From JACVRW01 sp963751105 (lineage in GTDB: Bacteria > Actinomycetota > Thermoleophilia > Solirubrobacterales > Thermoleophilaceae), in contig CAVVTG010000002.1 of assembly GCA_963751105.1 (NCBI GenBank), positions 1,426,001 through 1,490,000 of the forward strand: DNA of 64,000 nt. Reading direction: 5' to 3'. Shown here one piece after another: positions 7,550-15,213 of this stretch. The notes under the pieces were generated by a model, which ran no database searches, was not told the DNA's origin, and saw only the letters and a program-made list of their open reading frames with translations. Numbering within the stretch: position 1 is the first letter of the stretch; every line of letters begins with the position of its first letter. The translations under genes were made by a program, and so were the position numbers.

Positions 7550-8904
7550 TCCGACCACCTGCGGGCCAGCCCGCGCCGGGCCAGCAGATCGCGCAGCTCG
7601 ATCAGCGCGGTGTAGGTGGGCAGGGCGAACAGGCGCTGCCCGGCCGCGCCGGCCACGGCGTCGTCGAGGGCGGGGCCCAGCTCTCGGTTCACCTCGAGCT
7701 CGGCGTCGAGTCCGGCGTACTTGAGGCGTAGAGCCATCTCCTCGGCGCGCGTGCCGGAGCAGACCGCGCGGCGCACACGGCCCGCCAGCAGCTCGAAGTC
7801 GGCGTCCCAGATCCAGGACACGTCGCGCCCGTCGGCGGTGCGGTCGTTCAGCGCGAGCCACAGGTCCAGCCGGCCGTCCTCGAGGATCAGCGTGCGCAGG
7901 ACCTCGTTGGCCCCGGCGGGGTTCTTGATCAGCAGGATGGAGAGGTCGCGACCGCCGACGGGGATCGTCTCGACCCGGCCGAACGAGCCGGCGAAGCCCT
8001 TCAGCGCCTGGCCCGCAACGTCCAGCGGCACGTCGAGCTCGAGCGTGGCCGCCACGGCGGCCAGTGCGTTGTAGACGTTGTAGAGGCCCGGGAGGGGGAG
8101 GCTCAGCTTCAGCTCGCCCTGCGGCGTGTCGAGCGTCACCCGCGAGCCCTTCATTCCCATCAACTCGACCCGCGTGGCGGCCACCGCCGGGACCGGGCGT
8201 TCACGCCCACAGTTGGGGCAGTGGTAGCGGCCGAGGTGCCCGAGGTACACGGCCTCGTACTCGTAGGGTGTCCCGCAGTTTCGGCAGTGCTTGGAGTCGG
8301 CGGCGTGCTGCATCTCCGGCAGTGCCTGGGAGTCGTCGGCCAGGCCGAAGTAGGTCACCCCCTCGCGTCCGCGGCCGAGGTCCGCCACCAGCGGGTCGTC
8401 GGCGTTGAGCACGAGGCGCGCCCGCCCGTCGAGCTCCCCCACCACCTCGGCCCAGCGGTCGGCCAGCAGCTCCAGCTCGCCGTAGCGGTCGAGCTGGTCG
8501 CGGAACAGGTTCGCGAGCAGGAGCAGCCGCGGCCGCAGCTCGCGCGCCACCTCGGGCAGCCAGGCCTCGTCCACCTCGAACAACCCCAGCTGGCCGGGCT
8601 CGCGGCCCGCGTCGAGCAGCGCCGTGGCGACGCCCCAGGCCATGTTCGAGCCTGCCCGGTTGTGCACCAGCGGCCGCCCGTCCCGCTCGAGCGCCGCGGC
8701 GATCATGGCGGAGGTGGTCGTCTTGCCGTTGGTGGCCGAGACGATCACCGAGCCGTCGTCCAGCTGCCCGCCCATCCGCCCGAGAGCGCCCGGCGACAGC
8801 TTGAGCAGCATCCGCCCGGGCGCCGTGGTGCCCCCGGTACGCCCGAGGCGGCGGCTCGCGGCGCGGATGGCGCGGGCCAGAGTGCGCGCGGGCCGGAAGG
8901 TCAC
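7546..8904 (-). CDS. murT: Lipid II isoglutaminyl synthase subunit MurT (Mur ligase family)
   Basis: MurT is the Mur ligase-like ATPase that activates D-Glu of lipid II for amidation with ammonia from GatD. The P-loop is ATNGKTTT (57-64). A Cys4 zinc ribbon diagnostic of MurT is inserted in the central domain (CRNCG at 207-211 and CPNCG at 229-233). The C-terminal DUF1727-type region contains ILLIKNPAGANEVLRT. I chose GTG 8904, which overlaps the upstream kinase stop by 4 bp as at neighbouring junctions. ATG 8928 would add eight residues. At 452 residues the length is normal. Amidated lipid II is common in Actinobacteria, where it affects cross-linking and lysozyme resistance. Confidence 0.93.
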   Translation of the reverse strand: MTFRPARTLARAIRAASRRLGRTGGTTAPGRMLLKLSPGALGRMGGQLDDGSVIVSATNGKTTTSAMIAAALERDGRPLVHNRAGSNMAWGVATALLDAGREPGQLGLFEVDEAWLPEVARELRPRLLLLANLFRDQLDRYGELELLADRWAEVVGELDGRARLVLNADDPLVADLGRGREGVTYFGLADDSQALPEMQHAADSKHCRNCGTPYEYEAVYLGHLGRYHCPNCGRERPVPAVAATRVELMGMKGSRVTLDTPQGELKLSLPLPGLYNVYNALAAVAATLELDVPLDVAGQALKGFAGSFGRVETIPVGGRDLSILLIKNPAGANEVLRTLILEDGRLDLWLALNDRTADGRDVSWIWDADFELLAGRVRRAVCSGTRAEEMALRLKYAGLDAELEVNRELGPALDDAVAGAAGQRLFALPTYTALIELRDLLARRGLARRWSE

Positions 8905-9776
8905 GCCGGGACGATGATCCGAAGGCAACGCTGCTCGACGCCCACCGTGGCGGGGGTGGCGCCGATCGGGTCTCCGTCGGCGTAGATCACGAACGGGCGG
9001 TCGGACGTCAGCTCGATCCGCTCGCCGCGCAGGAAGGTGACGTTCGGCGAGTCCACGTGCGTGCCCTTGAACACCTTGGGGAACTCGCGCAGGAAGGTCA
9101 GCTTCGTCGCCTCGCTGGACATCATCACGTCGAGGCGGCCGTCGTCGAGCTCCGCGTGGGGGAGCACGTACATGCCGCCCCCGTAGGCCTTCGAGTTACC
9201 CACGGCCACCGAGTAGCCGGTGACCTCGTGCGGCACCCCGTCGACCGTGACGCCGAAGCGCGCCGGCTTCCACGCGGCGAGCGCCCTCAGCGCGGCGTAC
9301 AGGTACACCGCGTTGCCCCGGATCAGCTTGGCCTCGTTGGCGATCCGATTGGCGTCCGAGTCGAAGCCGAAGCTGGCGATGCCGAGGAAGGGCGTGCCGT
9401 CCACGTCGGCCACGTCGAGGAGCCGCTCGCTGCCCTGGGCGGCCACCCGCGCCGCCTCCGCCGGGTCGGTCGGGATGCCGAGCACCCGCGCGAGGTCGTT
9501 TCCGCGGCCGCAGGGCACCAGCGCGAGGGCGGCCGGCGAGTGCCTGAGCACCCCGGCGAGCGGGCGCAGGAGCCCGTCGCCGCCCATGGCCAGCGTCGTC
9601 TCTCCCTCGCGCGCGGCGCGCTCGGCCTCTCGGGCCGCGTGCTCGATGTCACGCGTTATCACCGTGCGGTGGGGGCAGTCGAGACCGTCCAGGGTGGCGT
9701 GCACGGCCGGCAGGGCGTCGAGCGCCCTCCCCCCGGCGGACGCCGGGTTGACCAACAGCGCGAAGCGGCGGCTCAC
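8901..9776 (-). CDS. YegS/DagK-type lipid kinase
   Basis: This 291-residue diacylglycerol-kinase-catalytic-domain protein starts at GTG 9776 (VSRRFALLVNPASAGGRA), overlapping the upstream stop by 4 bp. Nucleotide-binding signatures are TLAMGGDGLLRPLAGVL (GGDG at 65-68) and PCGRGNDLARVLGI (GRGND at 90-94). The C-terminal beta-sandwich contains AVGNSKAYGGGMYVLPHAELDDG and ends YADGDPIG. Such enzymes phosphorylate diacylglycerol or related lipids with ATP, recycling lipid by-products of envelope synthesis. That fits its place beside murT/gatD. The family call is firm; the exact lipid substrate is inference. Confidence 0.88.
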   Translation of the reverse strand: MSRRFALLVNPASAGGRALDALPAVHATLDGLDCPHRTVITRDIEHAAREAERAAREGETTLAMGGDGLLRPLAGVLRHSPAALALVPCGRGNDLARVLGIPTDPAEAARVAAQGSERLLDVADVDGTPFLGIASFGFDSDANRIANEAKLIRGNAVYLYAALRALAAWKPARFGVTVDGVPHEVTGYSVAVGNSKAYGGGMYVLPHAELDDGRLDVMMSSEATKLTFLREFPKVFKGTHVDSPNVTFLRGERIELTSDRPFVIYADGDPIGATPATVGVEQRCLRIIVPA

Positions 9777-10594
9777 TCGGCGGCCGCCGCCGATGCCGCG
9801 CTGCGGGCTCTCTCGGCCGCGGCGGCGCCGCGCTCCGCGCCGCGCAGATGCGGTGCCTTGTCGACCCTGCGGATATCGGCCGTCCGCGTGATCTCGTCCC
9901 CGAGGAGGCGCTCCGCGTGGGGCTCCTCGAGATCTTCGGGGTCGAGGGTGAGGAGCACGTCCTGGCCCACGCTGTGCCACGCCTCACCGGTGAGCTTCTC
10001 CGACGCCACGAGCAGCTGCCCGGGCCGGGCCACCCAGTGGAGCTCGAAGCGCCCGAGCCGGTAGGCGTACAGCTTCTCGCCGTCCGAGAACAGCACGTTG
10101 AGCCCCGAGAAGGGGGAGCGCTCCACCGCCGTCGTGAGGGCCAGGCGAAGGCTCCCCACGGGGTCCGCGGGGTCGTAGCGGTGCATCAGCAGGTTGAACA
10201 GGTGCTCGGAATCGGTATCGCCGGCCGGCCGCGCGACGCCCGGCTCGAGCAGCCGCGGGTAGGCGAGGACGGTCCCGTTGTGGCCGAGGGTGTAGCGGTC
10301 GAGGCTGAAGGGATGCGTGTTCTCCAGCCGCAGATCGCCCATGGTCGCGCGCCGCACGTGCACGTTGAAGATGCGAGCACGCCGCTCGGTGGCGTCCACG
10401 AACTCGCCGTCGGCGTAGGCGGCCTCGGGAAAGCGGACGATCTGCGGCGGTTCGCCGCCGGCGCGCTCGTAGGCGGCCATGCCCCAGCCGGAGTCGTGGT
10501 CCTCGGACTGCCGGATCAGGGGGTTCTCGGCCTCGAGCAGCTCATGGCGAATCGAGAGCGGCTCCCCGGCGACGCAGCCGAACACGCGGCACAT
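9773..10594 (-). CDS. Class II glutamine amidotransferase (YafJ/EgtC-like)
   Basis: The 273-residue protein begins Met-Cys-Arg-Val-Phe-Gly, so Cys2 becomes the N-terminal nucleophile typical of Ntn glutamine amidotransferases. That fixes the start at ATG 10594 rather than the upstream in-frame ATG. Further markers are SEDHDSGWGMAAYE, NVHVRRATMGDLRLENTHPF and LGHNGTV, which form the glutamine pocket. It resembles YafJ and the EgtC gamma-glutamyl hydrolase, but no other ergothioneine genes are nearby, so the acceptor is unknown. It is the first gene of the minus-strand murT/gatD operon and is divergent from the phosphatase-like gene at 10656. The last ~35 residues are Ala-rich. Confidence 0.85.
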   Translation of the reverse strand: MCRVFGCVAGEPLSIRHELLEAENPLIRQSEDHDSGWGMAAYERAGGEPPQIVRFPEAAYADGEFVDATERRARIFNVHVRRATMGDLRLENTHPFSLDRYTLGHNGTVLAYPRLLEPGVARPAGDTDSEHLFNLLMHRYDPADPVGSLRLALTTAVERSPFSGLNVLFSDGEKLYAYRLGRFELHWVARPGQLLVASEKLTGEAWHSVGQDVLLTLDPEDLEEPHAERLLGDEITRTADIRRVDKAPHLRGAERGAAAAERARSAASAAAAE

Positions 10595-10655
10595 GACCGT
10601 CGCAGGATATCGGGGGCAGGGGGGCGAACTTCTCCGGCCCGGCTCTTCAACGGGC

Positions 10656-11168
10656 ATGGAAGCGTCGACTCAGGAACCCAGGCACATCTGGTGGGCCCGG
10701 CCGCGCAAGCTCTGCGCGCTCGAGCGGCCGGGGGGAGGAGGCCGCAGTCACCGGCGCGAGCGCAAGCAGGCGGAGATCGCCTACCTGCAGGCCCGAGGGG
10801 TGCGCCTGGTGATCTCGACCATGGCCTCGCGCCACAATCTCCCGGCCTACGAGGAGGCCGGCCTGGAGTGGCGCCACGTTCCGGTGGCCACCACGGAGGG
10901 CGGGGTCGCGGCCCTGGAGGAGCTCTTGGCCATGCTGCGGCGGCAGCTGCGATCGGCCGGGGCGATCGCGATCCACGGAAACCGCTGGACGGACTTCGTG
11001 GCTGCGGTGTGCGCGGCGCATCTGCACGAGCTGCGGGGCACCGATCCGGCGCTGGCGCTCGCGCAGGCCGAACGGGCGGGGTTGACCGTCAGCGACGAGG
11101 CCTGCGCGCTGGTCGGCGTGGAGCCCGCGGAGCTGCGCCGGCTGGTGACCTTGGATGGGCGGGGATAG
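10656..11168 (+). CDS. Dual-specificity phosphatase-like protein lacking catalytic Cys and Arg
   Basis: The 170-residue protein resembles small bacterial dual-specificity phosphatases in layout. It has an N-terminal WWARPRKLCALERPGGG (family: W..PGKLAG..RPGG), then the segment AYLQARGVRLVISTM, the strand GLEWRHVPVA, the helix around ALEELLAMLRRQL, and the position of the P-loop. At that loop the sequence is IHGNRWTDF (106-114), so Cys is replaced by Gly108 and the expected Arg by Phe114. If the alignment is right this is a catalytically dead, possibly ligand-binding member. Start ATG 10656 has no clear ribosome binding site. It precedes a VOC gene by 13 bp. The fold call is inference. Confidence 0.5.
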   Translation: MEASTQEPRHIWWARPRKLCALERPGGGGRSHRRERKQAEIAYLQARGVRLVISTMASRHNLPAYEEAGLEWRHVPVATTEGGVAALEELLAMLRRQLRSAGAIAIHGNRWTDFVAAVCAAHLHELRGTDPALALAQAERAGLTVSDEACALVGVEPAELRRLVTLDGRG

Positions 11169-11181
11169 ACTGGCGCCCGCC

Positions 11182-11580
11182 ATGGACCTCAAACTCGAGC
11201 TGATCCCGATTCCGGTGTCCGACGTCGACCGGGCCAAGGCGTTCTACTCCGAGCGAGCGGGCTTCAGCATCGACAACGACGTGACGGTGCGCGAGGGCCT
11301 GCGCTTCGTGCAGCTGACGCCTCCCGGCTCGGCCTGCTCGGTCTCGATCGGCGAGGGGCTCACGCAACTCGAGCCGGGCTCGCTCGATGGGCTTCAGCTG
11401 GTGGTCGAGGACATCGAGGCGGCCCGCGACGAGCTGGCCGGACGAGGACTCGAGGTCTCGGACGTCCAGGACTTCCCGTGGGGCCGGTTCGTGTTCTTCT
11501 CGGACCCCGACGGCAACGGCTGGGCCGTCCAGCAGATCCCCGACTACGGGGAAGGCCGCACCCAGCCGGAGGGCGTGTAG
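11182..11580 (+). CDS. VOC-superfamily (glyoxalase-like) protein
   Basis: This 132-residue vicinal-oxygen-chelate fold protein has the family layout. The first half is LKLELIPIPVSDVDRAKAFY and the C-terminal half ends FPWGRFVFFSDPDGNGWAVQ. VOC members include glyoxalase I, fosfomycin and bleomycin resistance proteins, and dioxygenases. The substrate cannot be read from this sequence, and the usual His/Glu metal ligands are not obviously conserved at the first strand (Glu in KLELIPI). The start ATG 11182 follows 13 bp after the previous stop, and a small membrane protein follows after 3 bp, so the three genes probably form one transcript. Confidence 0.8.
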   Translation: MDLKLELIPIPVSDVDRAKAFYSERAGFSIDNDVTVREGLRFVQLTPPGSACSVSIGEGLTQLEPGSLDGLQLVVEDIEAARDELAGRGLEVSDVQDFPWGRFVFFSDPDGNGWAVQQIPDYGEGRTQPEGV

Positions 11581-11583
11581 CCG

Positions 11584-11958
11584 TTGCCGCGCGCGGATCT
11601 GCTGTCCGCGAAGCGCATGCCGCAGTTCGTCGGTTGCGTGACGCTCGTGGCCGGCGCCGTCCTCGTTGCGGCCCCGGGGCGGGTGTCGGAGCCGTTGGGC
11701 CTCGACGGCCAGGATGCGGCCCTCCGTCTGATCGGCGCGTCCGACCTCGTCCTCGTGCCCGGGCTGCTGCGCGGACGCCCGCGCTGGTCGTGGATGATCG
11801 GCCGGGCCGCTCTGAACCTCGCGCAGGCCGCGTATCTGCGCTCCGTGGCGCCGGGATCCTCCTCACCCGGGCTGCTCACAGGCGGGGCGAAGGTCCTCGT
11901 GGGCCTGACCGCCGTGGACGGAGCCACGGGCCTGGCGCTGCGCCGGCGCGGGGTGTAG
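11584..11958 (+). CDS. Small hydrophobic membrane protein of unknown function
   Basis: The 124-residue protein starts at TTG 11584, 3 bp after the VOC stop. Hydrophobic stretches are FVGCVTLVAGAVLVAAPG and ALRLIGASDLVLVPGLLRG, with a third weaker one at GGAKVLVGLTAVDGATGLAL. This suggests two to four short membrane segments, and the layout recalls DUF4267-type small membrane proteins. The frame is clean between its neighbours, and the next gene (HAD phosphatase) converges 19 bp downstream. I do not recognise a function. Support comes from composition and position. Confidence 0.5.
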   Translation: MPRADLLSAKRMPQFVGCVTLVAGAVLVAAPGRVSEPLGLDGQDAALRLIGASDLVLVPGLLRGRPRWSWMIGRAALNLAQAAYLRSVAPGSSSPGLLTGGAKVLVGLTAVDGATGLALRRRGV

Positions 11959-11977
11959 GCGGCTCAGCGCACGGCGC

Positions 11978-12772
11978 TCAGTCCACCAGCAGCGCGGCGA
12001 GCGTTTCCGCCACCGCCACGGGCTGGGGGTCGAGACCCTCGAGCTCCTCGCGCCGCGCCCCACCGGTCAGGACGAGCGCCGCATCCAGCCCCGCCGCGGC
12101 GGCCGCGGCGAGGTCGGTGTCGATCCGGTCGCCGGCCACCAGCGTGCGGCCGTCGCCCAGGCGGTCGAGGGCGGTCAGCATCAGCTGGGGCTCGGGCTTG
12201 CCGACGGTCTCGGCCGTGCCCCCGCTGGCCACCTCCACGGCGGCCACGATGGCTCCCGTACCCGGCCACAGGCCGTCGGGCTGGGGATAGGTCGGGTCGC
12301 GTGCGGTGGCCAGGAAGTCGGCGCCGCGCCGGACCGCAAGCGCGGCGTTGCGCAGGTCGTCGTAGACGAGCTGCTCCGTGCCGCCCACGACGACGACCTC
12401 GGCGCGCGACGCCAGGTCGGTCCCATTGAGCACCTTGAGGCCCGCGTCCTCCACGTGCTTTCGCAGGGCGGGTGTGCCGATCACGAAGGCGGTGCGGCCG
12501 GTCCGGGTCTCGGCCAGCAGGTGCTGCGTCGCGCCGCCCACCGTCACCACGTCGCGCAGCGAAGCCCTGATCCCGATCCGCCACAGCCGGGCCACGTAAT
12601 CCTCGGTCGCCCCCCGCGGGTCGTTGGTGGCGTAGGCGACCCGCTTTCCGGCCTCCCGAAGAGCCTCCAGAGCCTCGAGCGCCCCCGGTGTGGGCTCCTC
12701 GCCGATCCACACGCATCCGTCCAGATCGAAGATGAACTGGTCGTAGCGAAGGGCCAGGGACGCGAGGGGCAC
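11978..12772 (-). CDS. HAD-IIA family hydrolase (NagD/PGP-like phosphatase)
   Basis: This 264-residue haloacid dehalogenase-type phosphatase has motif I FIFDLDGCVW (nucleophile Asp16, acid Asp18). The small cap is typical of subclass IIA, with KRVAYATNDPRGATEDYVARL. The Lys motif appears as VGKPEPQLMLTAL, and motif IV as LVAGDRIDTDLAAAAAAG. These enzymes dephosphorylate small metabolites such as nucleotides, 4-nitrophenyl phosphate, glycerol phosphate or phosphoglycolate. The true substrate is not deducible. It is divergent from the cyclophilin gene, with 19 bp between starts. The family is certain; the function is generic. Confidence 0.9.
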   Translation of the reverse strand: MPLASLALRYDQFIFDLDGCVWIGEEPTPGALEALEALREAGKRVAYATNDPRGATEDYVARLWRIGIRASLRDVVTVGGATQHLLAETRTGRTAFVIGTPALRKHVEDAGLKVLNGTDLASRAEVVVVGGTEQLVYDDLRNAALAVRRGADFLATARDPTYPQPDGLWPGTGAIVAAVEVASGGTAETVGKPEPQLMLTALDRLGDGRTLVAGDRIDTDLAAAAAAGLDAALVLTGGARREELEGLDPQPVAVAETLAALLVD

Positions 12773-12791
12773 GTCGCTAGCCTACGGCTCC

Positions 12792-13496
12792 GTGTTCCGG
12801 CCGCTCGCACTCCTTCTGTGCCTGCTCTGCCTCGCCGCCGCGGCCTGTGGCGACGACGACGACGATGGCGGCTCGCCGGGCGGCGGCGGGGGCGCCTCCG
12901 AGGCCGATCAGGCTCAGGCGCCCGAGGCCAAGGGCGCCTGTGAGGAGGTGGTGCGGCCGGAGCCCAAGCAGGATGGGGGGCAGAAGAAGCCGGGAAAGGC
13001 GCTCGATCCGGCCGCCACCTACGACGTGGTGCTGCAGACCACCTGCGGCGACATCACGATCCGCCTCGACCAAAAGACGTCGCCCAAGACGGCGGCGTCC
13101 TTCGTCTCACTCACTCGTGCGGGCTTCTACGACGACACGGTGTTTCACCGCATCGTTCCGGACTTCGTGATCCAGGGGGGCGACCCCACCGCCACCGGCT
13201 CCGGCGGCCCGGGCTATTCGGTGCGTGACGTGCCGCCTCCGGACGCCGCCTACACCGAAGGCGTGGTGGCCATGGCCAAGACGGCCGCGGAGCCACCGGG
13301 CACCGCGGGCAGCCAGTTCTACATCGTCACGGCCCCGGATGCCGGGCTGCCGCCCGACTACGGCGTGCTGGGCAAGGTCGTGAAGGGGCTCGACGTCGCG
13401 CTGGCGATCGACAAGCTGGGCGACCCCGCCAGCGGCGAGGCCGGCACGCCGTTGCAGCCGGTCGTGATCGAAAAGGCGAGCGTCGATGAGTCCTGA
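12792..13496 (+). CDS. Cyclophilin-type peptidyl-prolyl cis-trans isomerase lipoprotein
   Basis: The 234-residue protein starts at GTG 12792 with the signal MFRPLALLLCLLCLAAAACG, giving a lipobox Cys at about residue 19. It should therefore be lipid-anchored outside the membrane. A Gly/Asp- and Pro-rich linker precedes a cyclophilin domain: TCGDITIRLDQKTSPKTAASF, FYDDTVFHRIVPDFVIQGGD, TAGSQFYIVTAPDAGL and YGVLGKVVKGLDV. Cyclophilins isomerise Xaa-Pro bonds and help exported proteins fold. Its end overlaps the start of a thioredoxin-like chaperone by 11 bp, so two folding factors are co-expressed, one outside and one apparently cytoplasmic. Confidence 0.92.
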   Translation: MFRPLALLLCLLCLAAAACGDDDDDGGSPGGGGGASEADQAQAPEAKGACEEVVRPEPKQDGGQKKPGKALDPAATYDVVLQTTCGDITIRLDQKTSPKTAASFVSLTRAGFYDDTVFHRIVPDFVIQGGDPTATGSGGPGYSVRDVPPPDAAYTEGVVAMAKTAAEPPGTAGSQFYIVTAPDAGLPPDYGVLGKVVKGLDVALAIDKLGDPASGEAGTPLQPVVIEKASVDES

Positions 13497-14244
13497 CCCC
13501 GTGCAGGCGATCTACGACGTCGACGAAGCCGAGTTCGAGCAGCGCGTGATCGAGCGGTCCCGTGCGCTGCCCGTGGTGGTGGACTTCTGGGCCGACTGGT
13601 GCCAGCCGTGCAAGCAGCTCACCCCTGCGCTCGAGCGGGCTGCCACCGCGCGCGCGGGCAAGGTGGAACTGGCCAAGGTTGACGTCGACCGCAATGCGCG
13701 CCTGCAGGCCAGCTTCCGCATCCAGGGCATCCCGGCGGTCAAGGCCTTCCGCGACGGCCGGGTGGCCTCCGAGTTCACCGGCGCTCTGCCGCCGGCGGAG
13801 GTCGAGCAGTTCTTCGACGCACTGGTCCCCTCCGAGGCCGACGAGCTGGTGGAGGGGGGCGGCGAACCGGAGCTGCGCCGCGCGCTGGAGCTCGATCCGG
13901 CGCATGCCACCGCCCGGCGTGAGCTCGGACGCATGCTGGTGGTGCGCGGCGACACTGAGGAGGCTGTCGAGCTGCTCGAGGGCGCGCCCGGCGATTTCGT
14001 GGCCACGGGGCTGGTTGCGCGGACCCGGCTGACCGGAGACGCCGATCTCGATCGCGCCTTCACCGCTTGGGACGACGGCGATCCCGAGACCGCCCTGGAG
14101 CTGCTCCAGCAGGCGCTGGCCGTTGCCGCTCCCGACCGGCGCAACGAGATCCGCGCCGTGATGGTGGCCATCTTCACCGAGCTCGGGGCAGAGCACCCGC
14201 TGGCGCGGGAGCACCGCCGGCGGCTGTCCGCTGCTCTGAACTGA
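13486..14244 (+). CDS. Thioredoxin-TPR fusion protein, CnoX-like
   Basis: The 252-residue protein has an N-terminal thioredoxin fold with VVVDFWADWCQPCKQL (active-site Cys39-Gln-Pro-Cys42) and the cis-Pro segment IQGIPAVKAFRDG. The tetratricopeptide-like C-terminal half includes ALELDPAHATARRELGRM and DDGDPETALELLQQAL. This is the architecture of CnoX (YbbN), a chaperedoxin that protects substrates from aggregation and hands them to GroEL/DnaK. Many CnoX proteins have a partly or fully degenerate CxxC; here it is intact, so redox activity is plausible. There is no signal peptide, so it is cytoplasmic. It overlaps the cyclophilin gene. Confidence 0.85.
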   Translation: MSPDPVQAIYDVDEAEFEQRVIERSRALPVVVDFWADWCQPCKQLTPALERAATARAGKVELAKVDVDRNARLQASFRIQGIPAVKAFRDGRVASEFTGALPPAEVEQFFDALVPSEADELVEGGGEPELRRALELDPAHATARRELGRMLVVRGDTEEAVELLEGAPGDFVATGLVARTRLTGDADLDRAFTAWDDGDPETALELLQQALAVAAPDRRNEIRAVMVAIFTELGAEHPLAREHRRRLSAALN

Positions 14245-14274
14245 GCGCGGGGTACCGGATCGAGCGGGGCGTCG

Positions 14275-14880
14275 TCAGGCTGCGCCGCGCGCGGCCCGGG
14301 CTCTGGCCTGGCGGCGCCGGCCGAGTAGCACGAGCACGCCCAGCAAGATCACCACGAGCAGGAAGCCGAAGAAGACCGAGCTGCCCACGCCGATTCCGCC
14401 GAAGGGCAGCGAGATCAGCTGCACAAGCCCGAAGCCGATCGCCAGCAGAACGATGACCAGCAGGAGGATGAGGACGATGCCGCGGATGCGAGCCACCATG
14501 CCCGCGCTCTGGGGCGGGATCAGCAGGCCCATCATCCGCAGCATGAACAGCTGCCGGCTCGAGGGAGCCTCCTGGCCAAGCCGCTCCATCGCGTCGCGCA
14601 GCTCGTCGGGCTTGCGCTCGGCCAGCGCGAGTGATGCCTTCATCATCTGGCGCAGGGCGGGGCGCTCTTGCGGATGGCAGCCGGCGAGAGCCTCGTTGAA
14701 GTACGCGCGCGCCGCCTTGACGTCGTAGCGCTCGGCCGCCCGCGCCCCGAGGATGGCCTTGGCGGCCACGCGATGCTTGGATTCGCTCTGGAGCTGCTCG
14801 TCCGTGCGCGACTCGAGCTGTGGGATCGCGCCCAGCGCTCCCACCTGCATCTGCATCTTCATCTGCTTCTGCTTTGCCAC
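14275..14880 (-). CDS. Membrane protein with cytoplasmic helical N-domain, unknown function
   Basis: The 201-residue protein starts MAKQKQMKMQMQ. The first ~115 residues are charged and helical (RVAAKAILGARAAERYDVKA, PALRQMMKASLALAERKPDEL), with a TPR-like flavour. Two strong membrane segments follow, GIVLILLLVIVLLAIGFGL and GVGSSVFFGFLLVVILLGVL, and then an Arg-rich tail (GRRRQARARAARG). I do not recognise a named family. It is divergent from the small membrane protein at 14958 and convergent with the CnoX-like gene. The coding call rests on clean frame, length and membrane topology. Confidence 0.6.
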   Translation of the reverse strand: MAKQKQMKMQMQVGALGAIPQLESRTDEQLQSESKHRVAAKAILGARAAERYDVKAARAYFNEALAGCHPQERPALRQMMKASLALAERKPDELRDAMERLGQEAPSSRQLFMLRMMGLLIPPQSAGMVARIRGIVLILLLVIVLLAIGFGLVQLISLPFGGIGVGSSVFFGFLLVVILLGVLVLLGRRRQARARAARGAA

Positions 14881-14957
14881 CGCCGAGAGTGTGTCAGACG
14901 GGCGGAGCGCTCAGGCGGCCTTGGTTACCGCTTCGCTCTAGGGGGTAGGAGCGCCTC

Positions 14958-15200
14958 ATGCTCATCGGAGGCATCATCGCCGTCTGCATCATCCTGTTGA
15001 TTCTGGCCTTCCTCCTCCCGCGCCTGTCGCGGGGTCCTCAGCGTGGAGTTGATCGAACGCTCGGCGTCGGCCAATCGGTCGGGGGCAAGGCGCCCGGCCC
15101 GATCGGCAAGCTGTTCTCGAAGTCGTTCGGCACGTCGCGCAAGGCCACCAACAAGAGCGCGGCCACCGGCCGGAAGGGACGCGACAAGACCGGGGTCTAG
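14958..15200 (+). CDS. Small single-pass membrane protein
   Basis: This 80-residue protein is one N-terminal membrane helix (LIGGIIAVCIILLILAFLL) followed by a basic, Ser/Thr/Lys-rich tail (KLFSKSFGTSRKATNKSAAT). GGTAGGAG lies just upstream of ATG 14958 and is a good ribosome binding site. The topology suggests the N-terminus at the membrane and a positively charged cytoplasmic tail that could touch phospholipid or nucleic acid. I know no functional name with confidence. It lies alone between two minus-strand genes. Given its length and start signal it is probably real. Confidence 0.6.
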   Translation: MLIGGIIAVCIILLILAFLLPRLSRGPQRGVDRTLGVGQSVGGKAPGPIGKLFSKSFGTSRKATNKSAATGRKGRDKTGV

Positions 15201-15213
15201 CCGGCCCGGCGGG

